From: Pseudomonas viridiflava | GTDB taxonomy: Bacteria; Pseudomonadota; Gammaproteobacteria; Pseudomonadales; Pseudomonadaceae | Direction of reading: 5' to 3' | NCBI RefSeq assembly: GCF_900591205.1 | Contig: NZ_UUPU01000014.1 | Span: 124,001 to 188,000 of the forward strand | DNA length: 64,000 nt | Shown here: positions 40,800-50,709 of the stretch, piece after piece | How positions within the stretch are numbered: the stretch's first letter is position 1 | Layout: each line of letters opens with the position of its first letter | Made by a program: the position numbers and the translations under genes | The notes under the pieces: model-generated | Seen by the model: the letters and a program-made list of their open reading frames with translations, nothing else | Database searches by the model: none | What the model was told of the DNA's origin: nothing

Positions 40800-41861
40800 A
40801 TGCACATCCGTATTGACCATAGCGAGAAACACAGACGCATGATGCTCAAGTCGCTGCTTTGGACAACTCTGTGCTTTGGTATTTTCTTTTCACTGTTCAA
40901 CGCTAACCGTGGTTACTGGCTGCTGGCCGGGCTGGAACTAGCTTATGCGTTCATCTCGCTGTACATGCTGATGATCATTGACCGCACCAAAAAACTACAA
41001 GCCCTGACCATCATTTATCTGCTGCCGTTTTTCACTGTTATGATGTTCACGCTCGTATCGCCAGAGACATCGGTAGGAATATTTGCCTGGATCCAGACCA
41101 TACCGATCATTCTCTACCTACTGCTTGGATTGCGCCTTGGGCTGATTGGTTCTCTACTGTTCGTTAGTCTTGGCCTGTACATGATCAGCAGGCACCATGC
41201 AGAAAAGAGTCCAGTGGACGATATCGGCTTCGTTCTCGACATTGGTCTAGCGACATTGGCAATCACCATTTTCTCGCACACTTATGAGCGTACCCGAGTT
41301 CTTACCGAGCAGCGTCTGATAGAGCTAGTGGCTACCGACCACTTGACCGGGTTGGCTAATCGCGCAAAGCTGGCCGAGGTATTTCAGCGTGAGTCAGAGT
41401 TAGCCCTACGCAATGGTTCGCCGCTAGCGCTGGTTTACCTGGATATAGATCACTTCAAGCAAATTAACGACCGTTTTGGCCATGACGCAGGTGACCAAGC
41501 GCTCTGCCATTTTGCCAGCATACTAACGAAACGTCTGCGTGCCACCGATCTACTTTGTCGTCTTGGCGGAGAGGAGTTCGCCGCTCTGTTGCCGGGGGCC
41601 AGGGCGGAACAGGCCATGCTAATCGCAGAAACCTTGCGCGAGCACCTTGCCGCGACGCCCTTAGAGCTCAGTGACCAGCAACTGAACATGACTCTAAGTG
41701 CGGGTGTCGCAGTTTTCGGTAGTAATTGCGAGCACCTTGACGATCTGTTAAAGGTGGCAGATCGTCGTGCCTATGCAGCCAAGCATGCGGGACGCAACCG
41801 AGTGGTCGGTATCGACCCCCCGTCACAAACAGAAATACGCGCTAACGACAGTGCTTATTAG
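40800..41861 (+). CDS. membrane-bound diguanylate cyclase (GGEEF)
   Basis: The 353-aa protein starts MHIRIDHSEKHRRM with AAGGA upstream. About six hydrophobic helices fill the first 180 residues. The GGDEF domain follows (DHLTGLANRAKL, LVYLDIDHFKQINDRFGHDA) with the active-site loop CRLGGEEFAALLPG. Five residues upstream is RATD, a complete RxxD inhibition site, so the enzyme should make cyclic di-GMP from GTP and be feedback-inhibited. No EAL domain is present. The TM sensor is of the unclassified multi-helix type. Confidence 0.9.
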   Translation: MHIRIDHSEKHRRMMLKSLLWTTLCFGIFFSLFNANRGYWLLAGLELAYAFISLYMLMIIDRTKKLQALTIIYLLPFFTVMMFTLVSPETSVGIFAWIQTIPIILYLLLGLRLGLIGSLLFVSLGLYMISRHHAEKSPVDDIGFVLDIGLATLAITIFSHTYERTRVLTEQRLIELVATDHLTGLANRAKLAEVFQRESELALRNGSPLALVYLDIDHFKQINDRFGHDAGDQALCHFASILTKRLRATDLLCRLGGEEFAALLPGARAEQAMLIAETLREHLAATPLELSDQQLNMTLSAGVAVFGSNCEHLDDLLKVADRRAYAAKHAGRNRVVGIDPPSQTEIRANDSAY

Positions 41862-42183
41862 GGCTGTTCACGTTTCGTATGGGCAGTCGTAGAATTGAAC
41901 AAGCAGGTTGCGAGGGTACTTTCGCAATTTCTCATGAAAGTGTCGAATCGCGACGTCACTGATTGGCACTGCTTGAGTCGCGCGAATGAGTGGTGTAAAT
42001 GCTACCGTTCATGCTGTAATCGCCACACCTCAGATGACAGGCGGGCGCTCACACATACCAGCCAAAGAGCGCTATCTCTCACTACGCCACCCCAATTTTC
42101 TTGCTCTACCAAAGTTGGTGGTATCCCAACACAAAATCTCCATTCGTCGTATCAGTACGATCAAGTCATTTTCCAGACCCATC
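41862..42183. other. gene-free stretch
   Basis: No recognisable gene. An IS66-like left-end sequence begins at its right border. Confidence 0.35.
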
Positions 42184-42725
42184 GTATGCTTCCGGCAATC
42201 ACGCCTCGCGTGGTTAAACCGGTTGTCACTTATGCAGCAGAAACTCATCGACCTCACTCGCCCGCAGCGGCGGCAAGGGCGTGAGCACGTCCTCCAAATA
42301 AGTATATAGATCATGCCCATTCAGTTGCGCAGAATGGATCAAAAGCATGATCACCGCCGCCCCTTTTTCCAGTGTGCAGCGATCCGGCGAAGAGCCAGTT
42401 CTTGCGTCCAAGAGCCCATGGCCTGATTAGATTCTCACACCAATTGTTGTCTACGGGGACGACCCCATCATCCATGTAGCGCGACAGCGCTGCCCAGCGT
42501 TTCAGGCTGTAATCCAGCACTCTACTGATGGCCGAACCTTCGGGAACCAGATCGCGCTGGGCGATCATCCATGCATGCAGTCTATCCATCACCGGCACAG
42601 CTTTTTCCTGCCGTATTTGGCGCCGTAAATCCGGTTACAGGCCGCGGACTTCGCTCTCGATTTCGTACAGCAACTGGATGAACCGCAAGGCCTGCTCGGC
42701 GATCCATTCGCCTAACTAAGTTAGA
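42184..42725 (-). pseudogene. IS66 TnpC 3' remnant with terminal sequence
   Basis: GTATGCTTCCGG at 42184 corresponds to the terminal repeat GTATGCGTCCGG of the complete element at 45659. It is followed on the - strand by the transposase C-terminus in broken frames (PVMDRLHAWMIAQRD, DNNWCENLIRPWALGRKNWL). The N-terminal two thirds and tnpA/tnpB are absent. Confidence 0.75.
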
Positions 42726-42998
42726 GACCTCAGCGCTTCCCCATGAAGAGCCTTTTCGAAACCGAGCTGGCTCATCGACATCATCGCTCTCAAGGCGTTC
42801 CAAAGCTGTACAAAAATAAATTTCTGTCCAACTTTTCATAAAGTTATCAATCTCAATGCCGACAGGATGAATGAAACGTTTAATTACATAAAACGTGATT
42901 AGCCGAATGAGCCAGACAGAGCCAGGCATTAGAGAAAATGGAGCGTTCTCAACAAAAAAATCAACTACAAACTTCCCATTCCGGGCTGTGAGAACTCT
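42726..42998. other. upstream region of the full-length MCP
   Basis: It is AT-rich with no gene recognised. Confidence 0.35.
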
Positions 42999-45023
42999 AT
43001 GAATATCCTTGCTCCTGCCGTAAGCCTAGCGAACCGATTACGCTTTCCTGCGAAATTTGGTGTGCTCGCAATCATTGTTTTCATCCCTCTGGTTCTCCTC
43101 GGTACGCGCGTCATCCATCAGATAAACGAGAGCCTTGAGGTTATTCGCTCGGAACAATTGGGCCAGCGCTATCTGTTGGACGTCACACCTGTAATGCGCT
43201 TATCAATGTTGCAACGCGCGTTGACGAACCGATTTCTCAGCGGTGACAGAACCGCTCAATCCGATATGTCCGCCAACCAGACGAAGCTGGAGGGCGCGTT
43301 TTCGAAGCTGGCCGCCACCGACAGGCAATTCAACACGAACCTGGAAACCGGTGATCGCGTGCAGCGTCTGCACACGGCGGCACAGCGGTTGATCGAGCAG
43401 GCAAAGGCCGATGCCAACCAAAACGAGATGTTCGACAACTGGAACGATCAACTCACCGAGACATTGAACTTCGTGTACTACGTATCTGCCACGTCGGGCA
43501 TGGCGTTGGATGAAGATTACGCATCGCTGTTCATGATCGACCAGAGCACCTTGAGGTTGCCACGGCAAATCAACATCGTCGGGCAATTGCGTGGGCTTGC
43601 CAGCGGACTGCATGATGGACAAACGTTGAGTTTGGATTCGCGCAGCGTTATCAAGTCGATGCTCAAAAATGAGTTACTCATCCACAAAGAACTTCAACAA
43701 AGCCTGGCCCTGTTGCGTCGCAGAGAACCTGCCCTAGCCGATAGTATTCAGGCACCGATCACCAGTGCTTTTATGAGCCTGGAAAGCTTCCGTGCCGACC
43801 TTGAAGCATTGATTGACGCACCAAGCGACACCTTCACCGGCGTTCAGAATCTGTCAGCCAAAGGCAATGCGGTAGTGGCTGAGTTGTACAAGGCGCAAGA
43901 TACGCTGCAAGAAGCACTGCTGAATGCGCTTGAACGCCGAGTTCAGGAAAAAACTTCGGAACGGCTATTGATTCTAGGCATGTTTGTGGTTCTGGGCCTG
44001 TTGTTGGTGTATGTGTTCAGCGGCATCTACAGCGCCATGCGTCGCACGATCAACGATGTTTTGATCGCCACCCAACTCATTGCTAAGGGCGACCTGAGCG
44101 TGCGCACTCAAGTGCGCGGCAAAGATGAAATGGCCGACGTGGGCAACGGTCTTAACCATATGGTGCAAGCCTTTAGCTCCTCGCTGGCACAGGTCGAACG
44201 TAGTTCACAATCGGTCTCCGATGCGTCGGAGCGCATTGGGGTGTCGATTGATCGGGCTAAACGCTCGATGAGCGCCCAGCAAAGCGAAACCGAACAAGTC
44301 GCTACGGCTATCAACGAGATGACCGCCAGCGTTGCAGACGTGGCCCAAAACACAGAGGGCGCCGCCCACGCTGCTGAGCACGCCAGCCAGTTCTCCAACA
44401 TCGGCCTGGCGAAGATGCAGGAAACCCGCGTGACTATTGAAGCCTTGGCCGATGAGGTGGAGCGCAGTGCGCAAAAGGTTTCGGCGCTTGCGCAACACAG
44501 CCAGCAGATCGGTGGTGTTATTGAGGTGATCCGTAACATTGCTGATCAAACGAACCTGCTGGCGTTGAACGCGGCCATTGAGGCGGCGCGTGCCGGTGAG
44601 CAGGGTCGAGGATTCGCGGTGGTCGCCGACGAGGTCAGAACTCTGGCCTCGCGCACACAAAACTCCACTGAAGAGATCCGCCGGATTATTCAAGAGCTGC
44701 AACTGGCAACACGCGACGCCGTCGAGCAAATGAAAGCGGGAAAAATGCGCGCGCAGGAGTGCATCGAGTCCGCTGATCAGGCCTCGACCAGCCTGGATGC
44801 AATTAATGACGGCGTCGAGCAAATCGTAGGAATGAACACCCAGATAGCCAGCGCGGCGGTTCAGCAGCACGCCGTCTCGGAGGATATCAATCGCAATGTG
44901 ACCGAGATTCGTAACGGTAGCGTTGCGCTGATGGAGGGCATAGAGGACAACGCTGTGACTGCGGAGGAACTGTCGCTGCTGGCAGGAGAACTGCGTACTG
45001 TCGTTTCGCGTTTCAAGCTATAA
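42999..45023 (+). CDS. methyl-accepting chemotaxis protein, long sensor type
   Basis: The 674-aa receptor has TM1 ([19 protein letters not shown]), an all-helical periplasmic domain of about 260 residues (large enough for a double four-helix bundle), TM2 ([20 protein letters not shown]), HAMP, and a signalling domain with [20 protein letters not shown]. It is the intact parent of the truncated copy at 18192-19817, which lacks the first ~150 residues. An mvaT copy follows in the same order as there. Ligand unknown; helical bimodular sensors in Pseudomonas often bind organic acids. Confidence 0.9.
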   Translation: MNILAPAVSLANRLRFPAKFGVLAIIVFIPLVLLGTRVIHQINESLEVIRSEQLGQRYLLDVTPVMRLSMLQRALTNRFLSGDRTAQSDMSANQTKLEGAFSKLAATDRQFNTNLETGDRVQRLHTAAQRLIEQAKADANQNEMFDNWNDQLTETLNFVYYVSATSGMALDEDYASLFMIDQSTLRLPRQINIVGQLRGLASGLHDGQTLSLDSRSVIKSMLKNELLIHKELQQSLALLRRREPALADSIQAPITSAFMSLESFRADLEALIDAPSDTFTGVQNLSAKGNAVVAELYKAQDTLQEALLNALERRVQEKTSERLLILGMFVVLGLLLVYVFSGIYSAMRRTINDVLIATQLIAKGDLSVRTQVRGKDEMADVGNGLNHMVQAFSSSLAQVERSSQSVSDASERIGVSIDRAKRSMSAQQSETEQVATAINEMTASVADVAQNTEGAAHAAEHASQFSNIGLAKMQETRVTIEALADEVERSAQKVSALAQHSQQIGGVIEVIRNIADQTNLLALNAAIEAARAGEQGRGFAVVADEVRTLASRTQNSTEEIRRIIQELQLATRDAVEQMKAGKMRAQECIESADQASTSLDAINDGVEQIVGMNTQIASAAVQQHAVSEDINRNVTEIRNGSVALMEGIEDNAVTAEELSLLAGELRTVVSRFKL

Positions 45024-45210
45024 CGAGATAGTGGGCGAGTCCAATTTATTGCGCACCTAGCCTTTGCCTACGCGCCACCGATAGCGAATTGATTCAATTA
45101 GAAAAGAAGGATAACCAAGCAGCTTGTAGATTCTCAAAGTTGAGTCTTCTTCTTCATTCGAGTGTCTATTCTGATGTAACGTGACGATACTAATTGCTCA
45201 GGAAGCTCCC

Positions 45211-45573
45211 ATGTCCAAACTCGCAGAATTTCGCCAGCTTGAAAAACATCTCGCCGAACAACTCCAAGCTCTCGAAGCCTTGAAGGGAGATGCTGGCCTT
45301 CAGAAGGAAATTGATTTCGAGAAAAAGCTGCGAGATTTGCTTGCAAAATACGGCTACAGCCTGAAGGACGTGATTAACCTGCTTGATCCACAAGCAGGTC
45401 GTCGCGCACCAGTATCTGAGCCTAAAGCCACACGAAAGGCCCGCCAGGTGAAGGTTTATAAGAACCCACACACCGGTGAAACCATTGAGACGAAAGGTGG
45501 TAACCACAGGAAGTTGAAAGAATGGAAAAGCCAGCACGGCGTTGCGACCGTTGAGTCCTGGCTGACCAACTGA
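45211..45573 (+). CDS. mvaT: MvaT-family H-NS-like nucleoid protein, copy 2
   Basis: The 120-aa protein starts MSKLAEFRQLEKHLAEQL after a GGAAG site that is identical to copy 1. The coiled-coil region has LQKEIDFEKKLRDLL and the DNA-binding end has KNPHTGETIETKGGNHR. The upstream ~35 bases and the MCP before it match copy 1, so the pair arose by duplication of an MCP-mvaT segment. The linkers differ (PKATRKARQV here), showing the two copies have diverged. It should bind AT-rich DNA and form mixed oligomers with other MvaT proteins. Confidence 0.92.
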   Translation: MSKLAEFRQLEKHLAEQLQALEALKGDAGLQKEIDFEKKLRDLLAKYGYSLKDVINLLDPQAGRRAPVSEPKATRKARQVKVYKNPHTGETIETKGGNHRKLKEWKSQHGVATVESWLTN

Positions 45574-45588
45574 TTTTGGTTTGAATAC

Positions 45589-45615
45589 AAAAGGGCCCTT
45601 CGAGGGCCCTTTTTT
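45589..45615 (+). terminator. rho-independent terminator of mvaT copy 2
   Basis: AAAAGGGCCC and GGGCCCTTTT form a 10-base stem with loop TTCGA and a T run. Confidence 0.88.
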
Positions 45616-45688
45616 GTGGGCTTCTAAATTTCGCACTCCGCTCACATGCCCTTGGCTCGTATGCGTCCGGGCATCCCCTCTTGCGTGA

Positions 45689-47256
45689 TTAAACCGGCTG
45701 CCATTTATGCGGAAGCAGTTGCTCAATTTCACTCGCCCGCTGCGTCGGCAGGCGCGTGAGGACGTCCTTCAAATAGGCGTACGGATCATGCCCGTTGAGG
45801 CGCGCAGACTGGATCAAGCTCATGATCGCAGCAGCCCGTTTTCCACTGCGTAGCGACCCAGCAAATAACCAGTTCTTACGCCCAAGAGCCCATGGTCGGA
45901 TCTGGTTCTCGGCCCAGTTGTTGTCAATGGGGACGGCGCCGTCTTCAAGGTAGCGCGACAGCGCTGCCCAGCGTTTCAGGCTGTAATCGAGCGCCCTGCT
46001 GATAGCCGAACCTTCGGGAACAGCGTCACGCTGGGCGATCATCCAGGCATGGAGCCTATCCATCACAGGCACAGCTTTTTCTTGCCGTATTCGGCACCGT
46101 AGATCCGGCTCCAGATCACGCACTTCGCTTTCGATTTCGTACAGCAACTGAATGTAGCGCAGTGCCTGCTCTGCGATCTGGCTCTTGTTGGTGGCGTGCA
46201 ATTCAAAGAACTTGCGACGGGCATGAGCCATGCAGCCAATTTCGGTCACACCGAGTTCGAAACTCGCCTTGTAACCGCCAAAATCGTCGCAGACCAGCTT
46301 GCCTTTCCAGCCGTGCAGGAAGTTACGAGCATGCTCACCTGCGCGGCTAGGGCTGAAGTCGTAGACAACAGCAGCTGTTTCGCAGAACTGGCTGGTGGCG
46401 TACGCCCATACATAAGAACGGTGGGTTTTCTTCGAGCCCGGAGCGAGCATTTGTACGGGTGTTTCGTCCGCGTGAACGACCTGTTGCCCGATTACCACGT
46501 CACGCAGGGCATCGACCAGGGGCTGCAACTGTACGCCTGTCATGCCAACCCATTGTGCCAACGTCGAACGCGGAATCGCCAAGCCTGCTCGACCGAAAAT
46601 CGATTCCTGCCGGTAAAGTGGAAGATGATCGGCAAACTTCGCGATCATGACGTGGGCAAGCAAACCGGCAGTCGGGATGCCCTTGTCGATAACGTACGCA
46701 GGTATCGGAGCCTGGATCAGCGTTTCGCAGTCATCGCACACCCACTTGCCACGAATATGGCGCTCGACTGTAAATACGCCCGGGATGTAGTCCAACTTCT
46801 CGCTGACATCTTCGCCGATGCGCTGAGGGCGCAGCCGCATCGGCAATCGGTGTTGTCCGGTTCGTGATGGATCAGCGTACGCGGAAACTCTGCCGGCAAG
46901 GCCTTACGCTTGGGCTTTTGCTTTTTCTCGGTCGCAACAGGCGTTATTTGTAATGCCTGAAGCTCGGCCTCAATTGCTGCGATATCCGTATCGATCAAGT
47001 CATCCAGCAGGCTGGCCTGCTCGGGATTCATTTGTTCGCTGCGCTTGGCAAACTTCAATCGCTTGAGCTGTGCGATCTCGTGGGTCAGCTTCTCGATCAG
47101 TGTTTGATCGCGGTTAATCTTCCTGCCCATCGTTTCGACCGTCTTGCTCATGGTCTCGACCGTATGACCCATGGTCTCGACTTGCGACAGCAACTGCGCA
47201 GCGAATGCACGCAGTTGGTCGGGAGTCATTTGAGCAAGATCAGGCTTGGAAGTCAT
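45689..47256 (-). pseudogene. tnpC: IS66 TnpC transposase, frameshifted
   Basis: The N-terminal part (MTSKPDLAQMTPDQLRAFAA, a coiled coil, and DNTDCRCGCAL) ends in one frame near 46830. The rest continues in another frame (RPQRIGEDVSEKLDYIPGVF, the DDE core with VVHADETPVQML, VCDDFGGYKASFELG, and IDNNWAENQIRPW to the end). A single missing base in the segment that normally reads CALKRIGEDV explains the shift. With one base restored the protein would be about 520 residues, full length. A sequencing error is possible. Confidence 0.8.
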
Positions 47257-47316
47257 GGCGTGGATTTTACCAAACCACGCCATCCTCTACAGCAAACCAA
47301 GGCATTAATTACAGTT

Positions 47317-47652
47317 TTAAAGCAACGTAATTGCAGCGCCAGCGCCAACACGTTGCCAAGGCAGGCCGAGTACCAGGGCTTGGAGTTGCTCGGTGTCCAA
47401 CGGCACTTCACTACCTTGTCGAACGCCTGCCCAGTGGAATTTTCCCTGGTTCAATCGACGTGCTGCCAACCAGACGCCAATCCCATCGTGTACCAGCACT
47501 TTCATTCGAGTCGCGCGGCGATTGGCAAATAGATAGGCGCAGTGCGGCTTCGCCGCACCGAACACCGCGACCACCCTGGCCAGCGCCGTTTCAGTGCCAG
47601 CACGCATATCCATGGGCTCGGTAGCGAGCCAGATGGCATCAATGCGGATCAT
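47317..47652 (-). CDS. tnpB: IS66 Orf2/TnpB accessory protein
   Basis: The 111-aa product starts MIRIDAIWLATEPMDMRAG and contains the family pattern ARVVAVFGAAKPHCAYLFAN and RMKVLVHDGIGVWLAARRLN. TnpB is needed for IS66 transposition, with unknown biochemistry. Its start overlaps the stop of tnpA (ATGA at 47649-47652), implying coupled translation. Confidence 0.9.
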   Translation of the reverse strand: MIRIDAIWLATEPMDMRAGTETALARVVAVFGAAKPHCAYLFANRRATRMKVLVHDGIGVWLAARRLNQGKFHWAGVRQGSEVPLDTEQLQALVLGLPWQRVGAGAAITLL

Positions 47653-47972
47653 CGCAACAGGTCTTTGAGGAATGCAGCGCAGGCAGAAGCACAATCAGTC
47701 GGCCAGTTCACTTTGACGGTGCCGCGCGGATGCAGAATCTCAACGCTGATATTTGACGAGGGTACTGGCGCCGTTGTTTTTATAGGCAACGGGATAAATG
47801 CGGGTTGAAGCGCCATGCTTTTCTGCGCTTGGACTCGAATCCATTTGTGGACGAGGTTTGCGTTGAGGCTGTGGCTGAGGGCCACGCTGGCGATTGAAGC
47901 GCCAGGCTGGACACACTCTTGAATGACCTTGGCTTTGAAGGATTTGGAATACGAACGGCGTGTCGGCTGCAT
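47649..47972 (-). CDS. tnpA: IS66 Orf1/TnpA accessory protein
   Basis: The 107-aa protein starts MQPTRRSYSKSFKAKVIQEC and has an IS3/IS66-type HTH (GASIASVALSHSLNANLVHK WIRV in parts). It binds the element ends in related systems. A longer start at 48008 is less likely. It overlaps tnpB by 4 bases. Confidence 0.88.
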   Translation of the reverse strand: MQPTRRSYSKSFKAKVIQECVQPGASIASVALSHSLNANLVHKWIRVQAQKSMALQPAFIPLPIKTTAPVPSSNISVEILHPRGTVKVNWPTDCASACAAFLKDLLR

Positions 47973-48293
47973 GAAATACCCGCTTGAAAGGCTAGAACTG
48001 GTGTCCACCTAAATTTAAGTGCACACCATCTCCTGGCCTCTCGGGGTTGGGTAGATGACTTTGCCGGACGCATACCTTGGCTCAAACGAATCTTCACCTC
48101 TCTAGACACCTGGTGCGAATCAGCGCCTATGCCTGCGACCGTCAATCACCCGACATCAAAAAATTTCACGAGCGATGTTGACATATCAATTCGTAAAAAA
48201 CTACTCTGCATACAGCGCTGCATACATGACGGCGCGCAGCTAGAACGCTTGTACCTTTCTGCCCAAGAAAAACTAAATATCGGTGAGGTCAAC

Positions 48294-49139
48294 ATGAAAC
48301 GGCTACTTTCCCCCCCCCTCCGCGAACTGCTCGTGGGTATTTCTCTTCTTGGTGCGTTGTTAGCCCAAGCGCCTGCGAACGCAGCAGATTCAACGCTTTG
48401 GCAAGGTATTCAGAAGGCAGGTGTGCTGCGTTGCGGGGCGGCAGTAGCTGCGCCGTACGTCATGCGTGATGCCCGCTCCGGGCAATACAGTGGGTACTTT
48501 GTGGATCTGTGTCGTGACTTCGGGGAGAAGGTGCTCAAGGTCAAGGTCGAGTTCGTTGACACGAACTGGGACAACCTGGTGGCGGGGCTTCAAGGCGGTA
48601 AATGGGATTTAGCCATGGCACTGAACCAGACACCTGAGCGAGCGATGGCGGTGACCTTCTCCGTGCCTGCAACCGACTATCAAATATCGCTTCTTACCAA
48701 CAAAGATAATCCCAAGTTTGCAAACGCGGGGAACGCCCTGGCGGATTACGACAAGCCAGGAGTTTCGATTGCTGTTATGTCAGGAACTGCGGCAGACAAA
48801 GCCATCTCAGCGGTTGTGAAAAACGCTACGATCATGCGTCTGCCAGGTATGGACGAAACACGTCTGGCTGTGATGTCTAAGCGCGCCGATGTGCTGGTCG
48901 ATGCCAGCGATACGAATCACCTGTTCGCCATTGCCAACCCTGATTGGACGAAAGAAATATTGCCAGTGCCAGCGCTGGCAAAGCAGGGGGTTGCATTCGG
49001 GCTGTCCCGCAACGCCACGCCATCTGATCTTCAAGTATTGAATATCTATCTCACGCAACGTCGAGAAACAGGGGAAATATCTGCTCTTGTTGATAAGGCT
49101 TCTGCGCTCGCCAACGCTGGCGATAAAAACCCTCAGTAA
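48294..49139 (+). CDS. amino-acid ABC transporter periplasmic binding protein
   Basis: The 281-aa precursor starts MKRLLSPPLRELLVGISLLG, a clear signal peptide ending near PANAAD. The ATG has GGTGAGG upstream; the frame starts earlier at 48129 but that would destroy the signal peptide. The mature part is a type-II binding fold of the polar amino-acid family (VLRCGAAVAAPYV, WDNLVAGLQGGKWDLAMALN, NQTPERAMAVTFS). It leads the importer and hydroxyproline genes and should bind hydroxyproline or a related imino acid. A run of nine C (48310-48318) lies in the signal-peptide codons. Confidence 0.87.
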   Translation: MKRLLSPPLRELLVGISLLGALLAQAPANAADSTLWQGIQKAGVLRCGAAVAAPYVMRDARSGQYSGYFVDLCRDFGEKVLKVKVEFVDTNWDNLVAGLQGGKWDLAMALNQTPERAMAVTFSVPATDYQISLLTNKDNPKFANAGNALADYDKPGVSIAVMSGTAADKAISAVVKNATIMRLPGMDETRLAVMSKRADVLVDASDTNHLFAIANPDWTKEILPVPALAKQGVAFGLSRNATPSDLQVLNIYLTQRRETGEISALVDKASALANAGDKNPQ

Positions 49140-49154
49140 TTTTCCAACGATCCC

Positions 49155-49180
49155 GAGAACGGCTTTGATTTAGCGTTCTC
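49155..49180 (+). promoter_or_regulatory. hairpin between binding-protein and ATPase genes
   Basis: GAGAAC and GTTCTC with an inner GCT/AGC form a stem-loop in the 55-base gap. There is no T run. Such hairpins commonly stabilise the binding-protein message and reduce read-through into the membrane components. Confidence 0.5.
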
Positions 49181-49194
49181 ATGGAGAAAGTTCT

Positions 49195-50016
49195 ATGACC
49201 GCTCCTTATCTGGTGGCTGCCCAGCCGCAGGATTCGCTCACCCTTGATTCGGCAAAGGGCGATTTTATCCAGTTGCGTGATGTGTACAAATCGTATGGTG
49301 AAGGCTTAGTGGTGATGGATCACCTGGATCTCGATATGCGCTCGGATGATCGCCTGGTAATCATTGGCCCGAGCGGCAGCGGTAAGAGCTCCTTGCTGCG
49401 GGTCATGATGGGGCTTGAGAGCATTCAGGGGGGCAAGATCTCCTTTCAGGGTAAACCTTATATTGATGGTTCAACCCGAGGAGCTGGTAAGCCTTTGGAT
49501 GCAAACTTGCAGACACAGGTCGGTATGGTTTTCCAGCACTACACGTTGTTCCCACACCTTTCTGTATTGGGCAATTTAATTCTTGCGCCAATGAAAGTAC
49601 ATGGCCTTTCCAAGGCTCAAGCGACGGAAAAAGCGCGCGTTTTCCTCGCTCGACTTGGTCTCGAAAGCAAACTGAATGTTTATCCGAGTCAGCTTTCAGG
49701 CGGGCAAAAACAGCGCGTAGCAATTGCTCGCGCCTTGATGCTTGAACCCAAGCTGATGCTTTTCGATGAAGTTACATCGGCGCTCGATCCAGAAATGGTC
49801 ACTGAAGTGCAGAGCGTAATGATGCAATTGGCTGAAGAAAAAATGGCCATGATCATCGTCACTCACGACATGCACTTTGCCCGCAGTATCGCTTCGCGTG
49901 TGGTGTTCTGCTCCAACGGGAAAGTTGTCGAGCAAGGGCCACCAGAGCAGATTTTTACCAAACCCAAGGAGCTGCGCACTCGCGAATTCCTGGAAAAAGT
50001 CTTGCACCTGGATTGA
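49195..50016 (+). CDS. amino-acid ABC transporter ATP-binding protein
   Basis: The 273-aa ATPase has Walker A GPSGSGKSS, a Q-loop (QVGMVFQHYTLFPH), the signature LSGGQKQRVAIARAL, Walker B LMLFDEVTSALDPE and the H-loop VTHDM. It is the polar amino-acid (GlnQ/HisP) type and cytoplasmic. An N-terminal extension of about 27 residues precedes the core. It powers the importer formed with the two following permeases. Confidence 0.93.
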   Translation: MTAPYLVAAQPQDSLTLDSAKGDFIQLRDVYKSYGEGLVVMDHLDLDMRSDDRLVIIGPSGSGKSSLLRVMMGLESIQGGKISFQGKPYIDGSTRGAGKPLDANLQTQVGMVFQHYTLFPHLSVLGNLILAPMKVHGLSKAQATEKARVFLARLGLESKLNVYPSQLSGGQKQRVAIARALMLEPKLMLFDEVTSALDPEMVTEVQSVMMQLAEEKMAMIIVTHDMHFARSIASRVVFCSNGKVVEQGPPEQIFTKPKELRTREFLEKVLHLD

Positions 50017-50027
50017 GGCTCGCATCC

Positions 50028-50699
50028 ATGAATTATGAATTCGATTTTCACTTTTTGACCGGTAATTTTGGAGCGCTGTGGGATGGCCTGAAGGTCACTT
50101 TACAGCTCGCCTTGATATCGAACGTCGTGGGACTGTTGCTTGGTTTTGGTCTTTGTCTGCTGACGTTGAGCAGGTGGTTCTTCATACGCTGGCCTGCGCA
50201 GCTGTTCATTGAATTCTTTCGTTGCACGCCGGCGCTGCTGCAGATCGTGTGGTTCTTCTACTGCTTGCCGATGCTGTTCAACGTGTTCATCGACCCGATC
50301 ACCATGGGTGTACTTGCCCTGGGACTGAATCTCACCGCGTTCAATGCCGAAGCCTATCGGGCAGGTGTACAGGCTGTTCCAAGGGAGCATGAAGATGCGT
50401 GTGTAGCGCTGGGCTTGCGTCCGTGGCAGCGAACGATTTATGTGATTTTGCCGCAGGCGTTTCGTACCGCGTTGCCGGTATTGATGACCAATGGCATCTC
50501 GATTCTGCAGCAGAGTGCGCTGGTCGCCATCGTCGCTGTCGCAGACCTGATGTACGTGGGTAAGAGCATTGCCACAGAAGCGTATCGACCGCTGGAAACC
50601 TACTCACTCATTGCCTTGATCTACTTCGCTCTTTCGCTGCCCATCTCGCAATTAGTGCAGTGGATCGAACGTCGTCAGGACACTGCGCTCGCGCGCTGA
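50028..50699 (+). CDS. amino-acid ABC transporter permease 1
   Basis: The 223-aa inner-membrane protein starts MNYEFDFHFLTGNFGALWDG. A TTG at 50013 is in frame, but the ATG at 50028 has GAGG upstream. It has about five membrane helices and the EAA-type coupling loop (REHEDACVALGLRPWQRTIY). It is of the HisM/GlnP family and pairs with permease 2 encoded 10 bases downstream. Confidence 0.92.
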   Translation: MNYEFDFHFLTGNFGALWDGLKVTLQLALISNVVGLLLGFGLCLLTLSRWFFIRWPAQLFIEFFRCTPALLQIVWFFYCLPMLFNVFIDPITMGVLALGLNLTAFNAEAYRAGVQAVPREHEDACVALGLRPWQRTIYVILPQAFRTALPVLMTNGISILQQSALVAIVAVADLMYVGKSIATEAYRPLETYSLIALIYFALSLPISQLVQWIERRQDTALAR

Positions 50700-50709
50700 G
50701 GAGATTGTC

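Larger units (their letters stand above)
45659..48075 (-). mobile_element. IS66-family insertion sequence with target duplication
   Basis: The terminal inverted repeats GTATGCGTCCGG (45659-45670) and CCGGACGCATAC (48064-48075) delimit 2417 bp. The element is flanked on both sides by the same 8 bases, CTTGGCTC (45651-45658 and 48076-48083), the expected IS66 target duplication length. It carries tnpA, tnpB and a frameshifted tnpC in the usual order on the - strand. Confidence 0.92.
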
